This document shows positions 44,956 to 55,300 of a DNA stretch of 64,000 nucleotides, in pieces. Under the pieces are notes generated by a model, which ran no database searches, was not told where the DNA came from, and saw only the letters and a list, made by a program, of their open reading frames with translations. Each line of letters begins with the position of its first letter. The first letter of the stretch is position 1. The DNA is from an uncultured Bacteroidota bacterium. GTDB lineage: Bacteria > Bacteroidota > Bacteroidia > Bacteroidales > P3. Location: NCBI GenBank assembly GCA_902774395.1, contig CACYIK010000002.1:1-64000 (forward strand). The letters run 5' to 3'. The position numbers and the translations under genes were made by a program.

Positions 44956-45792
44956 ATGAAAATCTGTGTTATTGGAACCGGTACCATGGCCAAAGGCATC
45001 GTGAAAGCCTTCGCCGCCCAGATGCCCGTCGTCATGAAGAGCCGCACCCAGGCCAGCCTCGACAAGGCCATGGCCTCCATCGCCAAAGGTTACGGCAAAC
45101 TCGTTGAGAAAGGCAAAATGACCCAGGAACAGGTCGACGCCCTCCTCAAGAACATCGTCACCACCACTGACTATGCCACCTTCGCCGATGCCGACCTCGT
45201 CATCGAGGCTGCCGTCGAGGAGATGCAGCTCAAGAAGGATGTCTTCACCGAACTCGATGGCATCTGCAAACCCGAGACCATCTTCGCCACCAACAGCAGC
45301 TCGCTGTCCATCACCGAGATTGCTGCCTGCACCAAGCGTCCCGCCCAGTTCATCGGCATGCATTTCTTCAACCCCGCCGACCGCATGGCCCTCGTTGAAG
45401 TCATCCGCGGCCAGCTCACCAGCGACGAAGTCACCAAGTGCGTCGTCGACCTCGCCACCTCCATCGGCAAGCAGCCCGTCGAGGTGAAAGAAGCCCCCGG
45501 CTTCGTGGTCAACCGCATCCTCATCCCCATGATCAACGAGGCTGTCGGCATCCTCGCCGACGGTATCGCCTCCGCCGAGGACATCGACAAGTGCATGATG
45601 CTCGGCGCCAACCACCCCATGGGTCCCCTGGCCCTGGCCGACCTCATCGGTAATGACGTCAATCTGGCCATCATGGAGGTGCTCTACAAAGAGTTTGGCG
45701 ATCCCAAGTATCGTCCTCATCCCCTGCTCCGCAAGATGGTACGTGCCGGCCTCCTCGGCCGCAAGACCGGCGAAGGCTTCTACAAATATTGA
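44956..45792 (+). CDS. hbd: 3-hydroxybutyryl-CoA dehydrogenase
   Basis: 278 residues. Rossmann start [20 protein letters not shown], catalytic region TNSSSLSIT and [19 protein letters not shown]-terminal [16 protein letters not shown], as in Hbd/HADH proteins. The fingerprint is GxGxxA (Ala12, where NADH enzymes usually have Gly). The residues after strand 2 are Ser29-Arg30 (VVMKSR) where Asp normally binds the NADH ribose. Both changes favour NADPH. A strong terminator follows. Confidence 0.93.
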   Translation: MKICVIGTGTMAKGIVKAFAAQMPVVMKSRTQASLDKAMASIAKGYGKLVEKGKMTQEQVDALLKNIVTTTDYATFADADLVIEAAVEEMQLKKDVFTELDGICKPETIFATNSSSLSITEIAACTKRPAQFIGMHFFNPADRMALVEVIRGQLTSDEVTKCVVDLATSIGKQPVEVKEAPGFVVNRILIPMINEAVGILADGIASAEDIDKCMMLGANHPMGPLALADLIGNDVNLAIMEVLYKEFGDPKYRPHPLLRKMVRAGLLGRKTGEGFYKY

Positions 45793-45817
45793 TTGCCTGC
45801 GCAAACACACAACAGAA

Positions 45818-45861
45818 AAGCATCGGGACCTGCCCAGTGTAGGTCCCGATGCTTCTTTTAT
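45818..45861 (+). terminator. Rho-independent terminator after hbd
   Basis: Perfect 14-bp stem AAGCATCGGGACCT / AGGTCCCGATGCTT with a 9-base loop, then CTTTTATATT. 26 bp after the hbd stop. Confidence 0.92.
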
Positions 45862-45864
45862 ATT

Positions 45865-45892
45865 CTTTAAACTTTAAACCTTAAACCTTCTG
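45865..45892. repeat. 7-bp array (CTTTAAA) after the hbd terminator
   Basis: CTTTAAA, CTTTAAA, CCTTAAA, CCTTCTG. A GC-rich palindromic stretch (CTGCTCCGCAGG/CCTGCGGGAGCAG) follows to 45918, then AGCAAGCTCGCTTGCT. Confidence 0.8.
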
Positions 45893-46024
45893 CCTGCTCC
45901 GCAGGCCTGCGGGAGCAGCGGAAGTCGAGTGAAGAGCAAGCTCGCTTGCTTTTCCGAGATGCAGCTGCGTAGATGAAATCACCAACGTGGAGCAAACTTC
46001 TTTAACTTCTGAATTCCTTAAACC

Positions 46025-46642
46025 TTATTTAATATCCGGATTAATCCTGTTCAAAATCAGCTGCACATTCTCCTGGCAACGAGCATGGTAGTAGGCTTGA
46101 AAGTCCATGCCCGGTTTGACCGAGGATAATATCGGCGCAATGATAAACGAAAAAAAGTTCAGCGAGACAATGTCCATCAGCAGCGTGGCGGCATCCATCG
46201 TCCGCACCTCCCCTTCTTTCGCCGCAGCGTCCAGTTCGCGCTGAAACCGAGCCACTACATCATTCAGTAACGGAAGCGCCTCCCGTTTCATCATCTCTGC
46301 ATATTCCGGACGCACTATCACTTCGTTGATGACGAACCTCGGCAAGTCCGGATTTTCACTAAGGAACTCGAAATGGCGCACAACCAACTCCACAACCTTC
46401 TCCACCACAGGCATATCCTCAATCATAAAGACCGTTGACACCGATTCCTTCAACTGCTGCAGCTTCTCGCCCATCACATGCTCGAAAAGCTGTTCCTTCG
46501 TTTTATAATAATAGTGCAACATGGAATGGCTCACACCCGCCTTCTGCGCAATCTCAACAGTCCTGGCTCCGGCAAAACCTTTCATCAAGAACTCTTCTTC
46601 TGCCACTTCCAAAATCTTCTTCTGTTTTTTATTATCTTTCAT
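46025..46642 (-). CDS. TetR-family transcriptional regulator
   Basis: 205 residues. N-terminal helix-turn-helix EIAQKAGVSHSMLHYYYKTK (residues about 28-47), preceded by KILEVAEEEFLMKGFAGART. The C-terminal ligand domain is all helical. It converges on crotonase/hbd. A link to acyl-CoA metabolism is plausible, as for FadR-type TetR proteins, but is inferred from position only. It has a well-formed promoter. Confidence 0.92.
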   Translation of the reverse strand: MKDNKKQKKILEVAEEEFLMKGFAGARTVEIAQKAGVSHSMLHYYYKTKEQLFEHVMGEKLQQLKESVSTVFMIEDMPVVEKVVELVVRHFEFLSENPDLPRFVINEVIVRPEYAEMMKREALPLLNDVVARFQRELDAAAKEGEVRTMDAATLLMDIVSLNFFSFIIAPILSSVKPGMDFQAYYHARCQENVQLILNRINPDIK

Positions 46643-46693
46643 ACCAACAACTTATATTAGTTTTTAGACAATTTTATCGAATAATTTCTGCTG

Positions 46694-46725
46694 CAAAAAT
46701 ACATACTTTTTTTTAATTCGACAAA
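46694..46725 (-). promoter_or_regulatory. Sigma-ABfr-type promoter of the TetR gene
   Basis: On the minus strand: TTTG (46722-46725), a 20-bp spacer and TATTTTTG (46694-46701). The start codon lies about 50 bp downstream. Confidence 0.8.
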
Positions 46726-46933
46726 ATTGTTTAACATTTTTGTTTAACAAAATGTCTATCAAGAACATCAAGAGAAAGAACAAAAACACTAAAAACCAAA
46801 GTATTAACTAACCCCACCGAAGTATTATCAATTTATCAAATCCGTATCAACACCGTACCAACTCCGTACCAACACCGTACCAACTCCTACCATGGTAGGA
46901 GATGATAGGTCGATGATAACACTTTGGTAGGGG
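46726..46933. other. Gap between TetR promoter and miaA
   Basis: AT-rich, with the 11-bp array and palindrome at 46843-46902 near the miaA 3' end. No gene seen. Confidence 0.6.
46843..46902. repeat. 11-bp array (CCGTACCAACT) ending in an 18-bp palindrome
   Basis: CCGTATCAACA, CCGTACCAACT, CCGTACCAACA, CCGTACCAACT, then CTCCTACCATGGTAGGAG (46885-46902), a perfect 18-bp palindrome. A GGTAGGGGTT relative follows at 46924. Confidence 0.85.
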
Positions 46934-47761
46934 TTAAATGTATCGGCGGCACCAAGTCATCTGCTTGCGGGCGTAGTGCCAGGTATTCAGCTTGATTTCA
47001 GCCACGGCGTCGGCGAGATTTTTTGTGCCGTCGAGGACGGGGAAGAGTTCGCGGTAGCCGACGGTGCGAAGGGTGGGCAGGTGGCGGTAAGGGAGTAACG
47101 ACCGCACCTCGTCGAGGAGGCCGTCGGCCATCATCTGGTCGACGCGAAGGTCGATACGACAGCGGAGTTCGTCACTCGGCATCTGGACGACACGCACCTC
47201 GATGTCGAAAGGACGTTCTACGGGTTTCTGTTCTGCAATCACCTGACTGTAAGGGCGACCTGTCATGTAACACACCTCGAGGGCGCGTTGCAGGCGGACG
47301 GGGTTACGTAGGTCAACACGGGCGTAATATTCGGGGTCGAGCATCTGCAGCTGTGCACGTTTCTCTTCGAGGGGCATCTGCTGGAGGCGTGCACGGAGCT
47401 CGGGCGTAGGGTCGGGCATGGCGGTGACGCCCAAGCGTAGAGCGTCGACATAAAGGCCGCTGCCACCGACAGCGATGACAGTGTCGCGTCCCTCGGCAAA
47501 GAAGCGTTGGACGACCTTCATGGCATCGCGTTCGTAGTCGGAGATATTGTAAGGCTCTGTAACAGAACGACAGGCGATGAAGTGGTGGAAAGCGGCGGCA
47601 AGTTCCTCGTCGGAAGGACGTGCCACACCGATACGCATCTCGCGGTAGAACTGACGCGAGTCGCACGAGAGTATCTCTGTCCCCATCTCACGGGCCAGGC
47701 GTATGGCCTCGGCGGTCTTGCCCGAGGCGGTAGGGCCAGTGATGATGAGGAGTTTTTTCAT
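46934..47761 (-). CDS. miaA: tRNA dimethylallyltransferase
   Basis: 275 residues from ATG at 47761. P-loop ITGPTASGKTAEAIRLA, then CDSRQFYREMRIGVARPSDE and GGSGLYVDALRLG, all diagnostic of MiaA. It adds the isopentenyl group to A37 of tRNAs reading U-starting codons. A longer in-frame extension to 47875 runs through the 9-bp array and antisense of aroA and was rejected. The C-terminal NTWHYARKQMTWCRR is intact. Confidence 0.95.
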   Translation of the reverse strand: MKKLLIITGPTASGKTAEAIRLAREMGTEILSCDSRQFYREMRIGVARPSDEELAAAFHHFIACRSVTEPYNISDYERDAMKVVQRFFAEGRDTVIAVGGSGLYVDALRLGVTAMPDPTPELRARLQQMPLEEKRAQLQMLDPEYYARVDLRNPVRLQRALEVCYMTGRPYSQVIAEQKPVERPFDIEVRVVQMPSDELRCRIDLRVDQMMADGLLDEVRSLLPYRHLPTLRTVGYRELFPVLDGTKNLADAVAEIKLNTWHYARKQMTWCRRYI

Positions 47762-47764
47762 CGT

Positions 47765-47805
47765 ATCCTTAGGGTCCTTAAGGTCTTTAGAGTCCTTAGA
47801 GTTTA
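47765..47805. repeat. 9-bp array (GTCCTTAGA) between aroA and miaA
   Basis: ATCCTTAGG, GTCCTTAAG, GTCTTTAGA, GTCCTTAGA, GTTT. It runs from 4 bp before the miaA start into the last codons of aroA, so it supplies the aroA stop. Same family as 1337 and 9900. Confidence 0.9.
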
Positions 47806-49028
47806 TTTTCCAGGACCAGGTCGAACTGCTCCCAGAACTCGGGGAAGGACTTGTCGACCACCTCGGGGTGTTCAATTTGCAGGTCGGGGAAGCGCAGCTT
47901 AAGGGGTGCGAAAGCCATGGCGATGCGGTGGTCGTTGTAAGTGTGTACTGGTTCTGTGGGGTGCAAATCTGCGGGATGTATGGTCATCTCCTCGGCGGTA
48001 TAGCTGACCTTGCCACCCATACGCTTCAACTCGGTGCTGATGGCTTGCATGCGGTCGCTCTCCTTGAGGGCGATATTGCTGACTCCCTTGAGGGTAGCCT
48101 TAACCTTGGCGGCAGCAGCAGCGACAGCGAAAGTAGGCACGAGGTCGGGACAATCGAGACAGTTGAACTGCACGCATTTCGACGCTTCTCCCCCACCCTG
48201 TATGGTGATGGAACGGCCAGCGGAGCGGTAGGGTGAGCGCACCTCGGTGGCGACGATACCCAGCTGACGGAAGAAGGCGTCGGTGGCGCTGTCGCCCTGA
48301 CAGGAGTCGAGCTGGAGGCCCAGCAGACGTATGCGCAAATCAGGCCGCAGGAGGGCCATGGTGTAGAAGTAGGAGGCCGACGACCAGTCACGTTCGATAG
48401 ATATCACGGCAGGCTTGGGCTTGCCAACAAAGGGCTGCACATAGTAGGTGCGGCCGTTGGAGGAACGGCGCACCTCGATGCCAGCCTGTCGCAGGGCGTC
48501 ACAGGTCATCTCGATATAAGGGCGCGAGGTGGGACGTTGCGTCATGGTGAGGGAGATGCCCTCTGACATGCGCGGGGCAATGAGGAGCAGCGAGCTGACG
48601 AATTGGCTGCTGAGCAACGGGTCGACACTGACGGTGCGGCGTATGGGTATTCCCCCCTGGATATGTACAGGCAAGAATCCTTCCTCTCCGGTACATTCCA
48701 CACGGAGGCCCATCTGGTGGAGAGCCTCAATGAGCGGCGCCATGGGACGCTGACAGAGGCGCTCGTCGCCAGTGAGGGTGAAGTGGCCTGGGGTGATGGC
48801 CAGCAGGGGCATAAGAAAACGCGCCACAGAGCCGGCGTTGTTGCAGTAGAAGACGTCGGAGGTGCCCTCCTCTAGCTGAGTAAGCAGTTTACGCAGCAGG
48901 CGCGTATCGCCCGAGGTGGAGAGCTTGTTGATGCGGAAGTGGCCGCCGGTGAGATGGTTAATCATCAGCCAGCGGTTACTCATGCTCTTCGAGGCAGGAA
49001 GGGTGATGCGTATATCGTTAGTTTTCAT
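47796..49028 (-). CDS. aroA: 3-phosphoshikimate 1-carboxyvinyltransferase (EPSP synthase)
   Basis: 410 residues from ATG at 49028. Substrate-binding motifs: LPASKSMSNRWLMI, NNAGSVARFLMPLLA, DERLCQRPMAPLIEAL, ERDWSSASYFY and LKESDRMQAI. It catalyses the sixth shikimate-pathway step. Miniature gaps on both sides suggest cotranscription with the sigma-54 regulator gene upstream and miaA downstream. Confidence 0.95.
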   Translation of the reverse strand: MKTNDIRITLPASKSMSNRWLMINHLTGGHFRINKLSTSGDTRLLRKLLTQLEEGTSDVFYCNNAGSVARFLMPLLAITPGHFTLTGDERLCQRPMAPLIEALHQMGLRVECTGEEGFLPVHIQGGIPIRRTVSVDPLLSSQFVSSLLLIAPRMSEGISLTMTQRPTSRPYIEMTCDALRQAGIEVRRSSNGRTYYVQPFVGKPKPAVISIERDWSSASYFYTMALLRPDLRIRLLGLQLDSCQGDSATDAFFRQLGIVATEVRSPYRSAGRSITIQGGGEASKCVQFNCLDCPDLVPTFAVAAAAAKVKATLKGVSNIALKESDRMQAISTELKRMGGKVSYTAEEMTIHPADLHPTEPVHTYNDHRIAMAFAPLKLRFPDLQIEHPEVVDKSFPEFWEQFDLVLENKL

Positions 49029-49046
49029 ACACAAGATGATAGGTTG

Positions 49047-50246
<1,200 letters not shown>

Positions 50247-50254
50247 GATGCTTA

Positions 50255-50293
50255 TTAGGGACCTTAAGGAGTTTAGGGCTTTGAGAACTTTAT
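50255..50293. repeat. Degenerate 9-bp array between dnaG and the sigma-54 activator gene
   Basis: GGACCTTAA, GGAGTTTAG, GGCTTTGAG, AACTTTATT. A worn member of the GACCTTAAA family filling the 52-bp gap. Confidence 0.65.
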
Positions 50294-50298
50294 TGTTA

Positions 50299-52284
50299 CT
50301 AGTTTATTACTCTGTGAAGGGCCAGGCCTAGTTGGCGGCGGATATTGATGAGTTCTTTCTTGTTGGCCAGGATCATCATCATCTCGTCGTCGTCCTTGGC
50401 GGCGCGGAGCTGGCGAGCGTTTTCTGCGATACGGTCGTCGATGCACTTCACCTTGAAGCTGAGGATTGACTCGGTGAGGTCGACTTGGAGGTTGTCCTCC
50501 ACGGAGGGTACAAAGATCTGCTTCTGGCGCCAGGTGTCGCTGATACGCCAGGTGTCGAGCATGAGCGAGATGGCAAAGGAACGCAGGGCCTCGTCGTCGA
50601 TGGTAGCGAAGTGCGACGCATCGGGAGTCTCACCGCGGGTGACGACATCACAATAGTATTCGAAGATGCGCTGACAGAGAGGATCGCTGAAGGAGAGCTC
50701 GTCAGACAGGAGTTCGCTGACCACTATCTCGGCCACCGAGCAGGTGACCTCCTGAGGGGCGCCGTCGTCGCCGAGGATAGTCTGCGAGAGTGTGTGGGTA
50801 CCGTAGTTGAGGAGCAACTGCACAAGATGGCGCTCGCAGGCAGCTACCGGCATATTAACGGCAGTGACCGAAGGGGCCGGAGAAACCGGAGTTTCCGAAA
50901 CTTCCGGACTTGCCGGATTTGCCGGAGCGGCTTGGGCAGTCTCTTCTTTTTTCGCCTCCTCATAGCTCTTCTGTCGGTTCTGATTGATGGCTTTGGCCAG
51001 CTCGGAAGCCAGAGCCTCCTCGGGGACGCCGAGGAGGTGGGCGCACTGCGCCACATACTCGGTACGTTCCAGCAAGTCGGGTACCAGGGCTATGGTATTG
51101 ACGGTCTCTTTGACGAGTTCGGCCTTGCGGATAGGGTCGTTCTTGACGCCGTCGAGCAAAACGCGCGTCTTGAACATAACGAAGTTGTCCTCATGCGAAG
51201 CCAAGTATTCCTGCAGAGCCGTGGAGCCGTATTTCTGTGCGTAGCTGTCCGGGTCCTCGCCGTCGGGAAAGAGGACGCAACGCACATGCATCCCCTCGGC
51301 GAAGAGCAGGTTTACGGCGCGCAGCGCCGCCTTGATACCTGCGGAGTCGCCATCGTAGAGCACCGTGACATTGGGGGTATAGCGCTTAATGAGGCGTATC
51401 TGCTCAGTGGTGAGGGAGGTGCCGCAGGAGGCCACGGTGTTCTCCACGCCCGACTGGTGCATAGAGATGACGTCGATGTTGCCTTCGACAAGGTAGCACT
51501 TGTTAGCCTTGGAGATGGCCGAGCGGGCCTGGTAGAGGCCGTAGAGAATCTTGCTTTTATTGTAGATGTCGGAGTCGGGCGAGTTGACATACTTGGCGGC
51601 TTGTTTCTCGCTGCTGAGCACACGGCCGCTGAATCCGAGTACACGACCCGAGATGCTGTAGATGGGGAACATCACGCGGCCGCGGAAACGGTCGTAAGCC
51701 TTCTTGGTATCTTCTTTGAAGATGGTGAGTCCCGTCTTCTCGAGGACAATATCACTGTATCCGTTCTTGCGGGCGTGGTCGGTGAAATTGCTCCATTCGT
51801 CGAGGCAGTATCCGAGACCGAAGTTTTTTATCACCTCGTCGCTGAGGCCACGGCCATGGAAATAGCTGAGGCCTACGGCACGTCCCATCTCGTCATTGTA
51901 GAGCAGGTCAGCGAAGTATTTCTGTGCGAAATCGGAGACATGGAACAGGGCGTCGCGTTCGTTCTGACGCTCCTTCTGTTCTTCGGTCTGCTCCTCCTCT
52001 TGAATCTCGATGTGGTATTTTTGTGCCAGCCAGCGCAGTGCCTCGGGATAGGTGAAATGCTCGTGTTTCTTGAGGAAGGCCACCACATCGCCCGCCTCGC
52101 CGCAGCCAAAGCATTTGAAGATACCTTTCGAGGGCGAGACATAGAACGACGGCGTCTTCTCGTTGTGGAAGGGGCAGCAACCTATGTGGTTGGCACCACG
52201 CTTCTTGAGCGAGACGAAGTCGCCTATCACCTCCTCGATACGGGCGGCATCCATGATGCGTTGTATGGTCTCCTGGTCTATCAT
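50299..52284 (-). CDS. dnaG: DNA primase
   Basis: 661 residues from ATG at 52284. CHC2 zinc finger C37-H40-C58-C61 (CCPFHNEKTPSF, FKCFGCGEAG), Toprim core with YLVEGNIDVISMHQSG and VLYDGDSAGIKAAL, and the C-terminal helicase-interaction region. It lays replication primers. A 9-bp CCGGA array (50877-50930) codes the Pro/Ala-rich linker PANPASPEVSETPVSPAP between the polymerase and C-terminal domains. The -7 box at 52297 implies a 5' leader of only a few bases. The longer frame to 52377 crosses the neighbour's terminator and was rejected. Confidence 0.95.
   Translation of the reverse strand: MIDQETIQRIMDAARIEEVIGDFVSLKKRGANHIGCCPFHNEKTPSFYVSPSKGIFKCFGCGEAGDVVAFLKKHEHFTYPEALRWLAQKYHIEIQEEEQTEEQKERQNERDALFHVSDFAQKYFADLLYNDEMGRAVGLSYFHGRGLSDEVIKNFGLGYCLDEWSNFTDHARKNGYSDIVLEKTGLTIFKEDTKKAYDRFRGRVMFPIYSISGRVLGFSGRVLSSEKQAAKYVNSPDSDIYNKSKILYGLYQARSAISKANKCYLVEGNIDVISMHQSGVENTVASCGTSLTTEQIRLIKRYTPNVTVLYDGDSAGIKAALRAVNLLFAEGMHVRCVLFPDGEDPDSYAQKYGSTALQEYLASHEDNFVMFKTRVLLDGVKNDPIRKAELVKETVNTIALVPDLLERTEYVAQCAHLLGVPEEALASELAKAINQNRQKSYEEAKKEETAQAAPANPASPEVSETPVSPAPSVTAVNMPVAACERHLVQLLLNYGTHTLSQTILGDDGAPQEVTCSVAEIVVSELLSDELSFSDPLCQRIFEYYCDVVTRGETPDASHFATIDDEALRSFAISLMLDTWRISDTWRQKQIFVPSVEDNLQVDLTESILSFKVKCIDDRIAENARQLRAAKDDDEMMMILANKKELINIRRQLGLALHRVIN
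50877..50930. repeat. 9-bp array (CCGGAnTTT), 6 copies, in the dnaG linker
   Basis: CCGGAGAAA, CCGGAGTTT, CCGAAACTT, CCGGACTTG, CCGGATTTG, CCGGAGCGG. The 9-bp unit keeps codon phase. Confidence 0.92.
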
Positions 52285-52296
52285 AGAAACAATTTG

Positions 52297-52328
52297 CAAA
52301 AATACGATTTTTTTTCGACATGAAACAA
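52297..52328 (-). promoter_or_regulatory. Candidate dnaG promoter
   Basis: Minus strand TATTTTTG (52297-52304) with a TTG at 52326-52328 and a 21-bp spacer. It lies only 13 bp before the dnaG ATG and directly downstream of the neighbouring gene's terminator. Confidence 0.65.
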
Positions 52329-52359
52329 CAAAAAAAACACCACCCTTCCGGATGGTGTT
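52328..52359 (-). terminator. Rho-independent terminator of the 1085-residue CHU_C gene
   Basis: Minus strand AACACCATCC-GGAA-GGGTGGTGTT: a 10-bp stem with one G-T pair and a 4-base loop, followed by a run of T. It lies 24 bp after the gene's stop. Confidence 0.92.
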
Positions 52360-52382
52360 TAGTAAGTGGATTATCAACAGTT

Positions 52383-55300
52383 TTAGTGAATCACCTCGAT
52401 GGAACCGTTGTGCTCGATGTTGCCGTTGTAGCCGCGGGCCGAGAAACGATAGAAGTAGGTTCCGTCAGGCATGTCGGCGGGGTCCCAGAAGTCCTCGTCG
52501 CGCGAGATATTCTCCATGTGGTAGACACGCGAGCCCCACTTGTTGTAGATGTCAAGCGAGTTGATGGGGTATCCCACACCATCGATGAGGTTCAGGATGA
52601 CGAAGCGGTCGTTGATGCCGTCGCCATTGGGGGTGATGACATTGGGGAACTGCAGGTAGTCGTTGATGACGAGCACCGTGTTGGACGCCGTGTCGGAGCA
52701 GTAGATATAGTTGCCCGAAGGTGCCAGGTTCGTGGTGCGGGCAATAAGGCTGACGCCATAGACGCCCGAGAGCTCATCGTTGCCGACATACTGCGAGAAG
52801 TCGAAGGTGGCATTGGTATCAACAATAGTCTCGACCGAAAGGGGGTTGTCGCGGTTATACTGTATCTCCCAATAGTATTTGTTGTCGGGGAGGTGCGGCA
52901 CGGTGTTGTTGGTGAATGTCACCACAGGGTTGAGCACCGAGGGATAGACGGGATCCCACGCGAAGGCGGCATGAGGCGTAGGATAGGCAGCAATGCCGTT
53001 CTCGGAGATGACAGAGTCGATACAGCCCTCGTTAGAGATAGCGTAGTATTTGAGCGTATAGATACCCTCGGCAAAGGTGTGCGTGGGGCTCTCGAGCTCG
53101 GAGGTGATACCGTCGCCGAAGTCCCAGAAGTAGCGGTCTCCATCGACCGTCTGGTTTTGGAACTTGATGGTCATGGGCGCACAGCCTTCGAAGGAGAAGG
53201 GCTCGGGCACGAAGCTAGGCAGCGGTTGTGTGCGCAGACCCACCTTGATAGTGTCGTAAGCGGCGCAAAGTTTCTGTCCTTGGGCATTGAGCACACGCAC
53301 CACATAGTTGATGTCGCCATGGGCGTCGGTGGAGGTAACGATGGAGGCGGTATTCTCGCCGAAGGGTTCCCAGAGGTAAGAATATTGCTGGGTGAGGGTG
53401 TGACGGTCGCGAGCATCGAGGACGGTCTGGTCAACACCGCAGAGGCTGGTGTCGGGGCCGAGATGAGGCTCGGGAGTCCAGTAGGAGGTGATGCGGGTAG
53501 CAGTATCCCAGACGCAGCCGAACTCATCGTAGATAAAGACATTGATGGGGAATGTGCCGGCGGTATCAGGCGAGGAGATATAGGAGACCGTGGGAGTAGC
53601 CTGGTTGATTACGAGGCCGCGGTAGTGGCCGAGGTCGTAGTCGTGGTAGATGGAATCGGGCTTGGGACGCCAGACGAGGGAGTCGATACCAACGGTATAC
53701 TTACAGTCGTCATCCTGGCTGACGCCGCAGATATCCATGGACCAGTTGAAGATCCATCCGTTATCCGCATTAAAGGTGTCGTACACACGCACTTTCCATG
53801 TGCCGTTGAGCGGGCAGCCCACCAGTTCGCTAAAGTCGGAGAAGGGCAGATAGTAGTCCACCTTATGCTCGTGGTCACTCGGTTTACGCGTGGTGGTACC
53901 ACTGAGGGAGGGATGGCTGGGTACTCCACCGCTTGTGAAAGGATGGGAGACTCCGTTGGCATCCACATAAGGCTCACATCCCGGAAGCGTAGTGTTACCC
54001 GCACCCAGCAGCGCCTCGAGACCCCATACTGGGTCATTGGAGGTGATTGTGGGTGCTCCATTGGAAGCAAGATAATAGTTACCTGCAGGATTGCGATCAA
54101 AGGCGGTGAGAGTAGCAGGATTGTCGCCCGTTATCAAGGTGTAGTCGGCATTGCGGCTGAAGCAATAGTCGAGGCCGATACCATGGGGATTCTCCCAAGG
54201 GTTGCTGCACTGGCCGCCATCGTCATGGGTGGCCCAACCCAGATGGGTACCACCACCATCTGCTCCACCACCATTGATAGGACGGCCTTCGGCGTCAACA
54301 GAAGGGGCGGTGCGAGGGATACCCTCGGGACCACACTGCACAGAGTGTCCATATTTCAGAACAGCCTCCTGGCCCGTGGGACATACAAGCGTGATATAGA
54401 TATCGCCCATGTAGGTGTGCTCCATATTAATACAGATAGAGCAGATATCCTTGGCTTGGTTGATGCGACTGGTGTTCGGGAACTCAGTGAAAGTCACTGG
54501 AGCCTCAAAATAGTTGGGATTGGTGCAGGAACAGCCGTCGGGGACGAAGGTAACAGCCTCAAAAACCTTGGAGACGGTTTCGTTATTTTCAATCGTACGG
54601 AGTGTCAACGTGGCGTTCTCACCCGAGTAACCCATATTGACCATCAGGGAGTCATGGTTGCAGATATCGGCAAGGGTGAAGATGGTCTTGATGGGGTTGG
54701 CCGAGGTGCGAACCTTGATAGAGGTGTAGACGTTTGTACCGCAACCATTGGCATCCTTTATGTCAAGTACCATGTCGTAGCATCCAGTCTTCTGATAGTC
54801 ATTATACGTAATGGTGGACATACCCACACCTTGAATGGTATCGCCCTGGTTGGCCATATCCCAAATGAAATAGCTTGTAGCGTCGGTGGGGTTGTAGTAG
54901 CCGTAGTTGTGGGTATAGTCTCCATGGCCGCGGAAGATGACACCGTCACCAATGCAGAGGTGGGCTCCCATGAACCGGTTGGTGTCAATGCGAGCGATTC
55001 CCTGCGAGTGGTCTTCCGGATCAAGGAACACGGTATCGAGTATCGTCACTTCGCGAATGTACGAGGTGTCATATACCACACCATTACGAGTACGGAAGAA
55101 CATCGGATCAATCACAGGCACAAGCGACTCGCACGGCTTGCGACAGTGGACATTGAACTCGAAGCCTTTTCCGATGCCGGAGCTGTTATTGTCGCCATCG
55201 TTGCCCGTGCGGAAACGGACTGTAATCTTGTTTAACGAATTCGTAGGAGTAACGAAAATATAATCGCCCTCATGCACATCACCATAGTAGGAATTGAACT

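Noticed and set aside
47762..47875. N-terminal extension of miaA ([12 protein letters not shown])
   Set aside because: Reads through the 9-bp array and antisense of aroA; the P-loop normally lies within a few residues of the start, which fits 47761.
50485..52323. 612-codon plus-strand frame opposite dnaG
   Set aside because: Shadow of dnaG.
52320..55235. 971-codon plus-strand frame opposite the 1085-residue CHU_C gene
   Set aside because: Would read through a terminator, has Val/Gly-rich sequence with no signal or domain, and the minus-strand gene has a signal peptide and clear domains.
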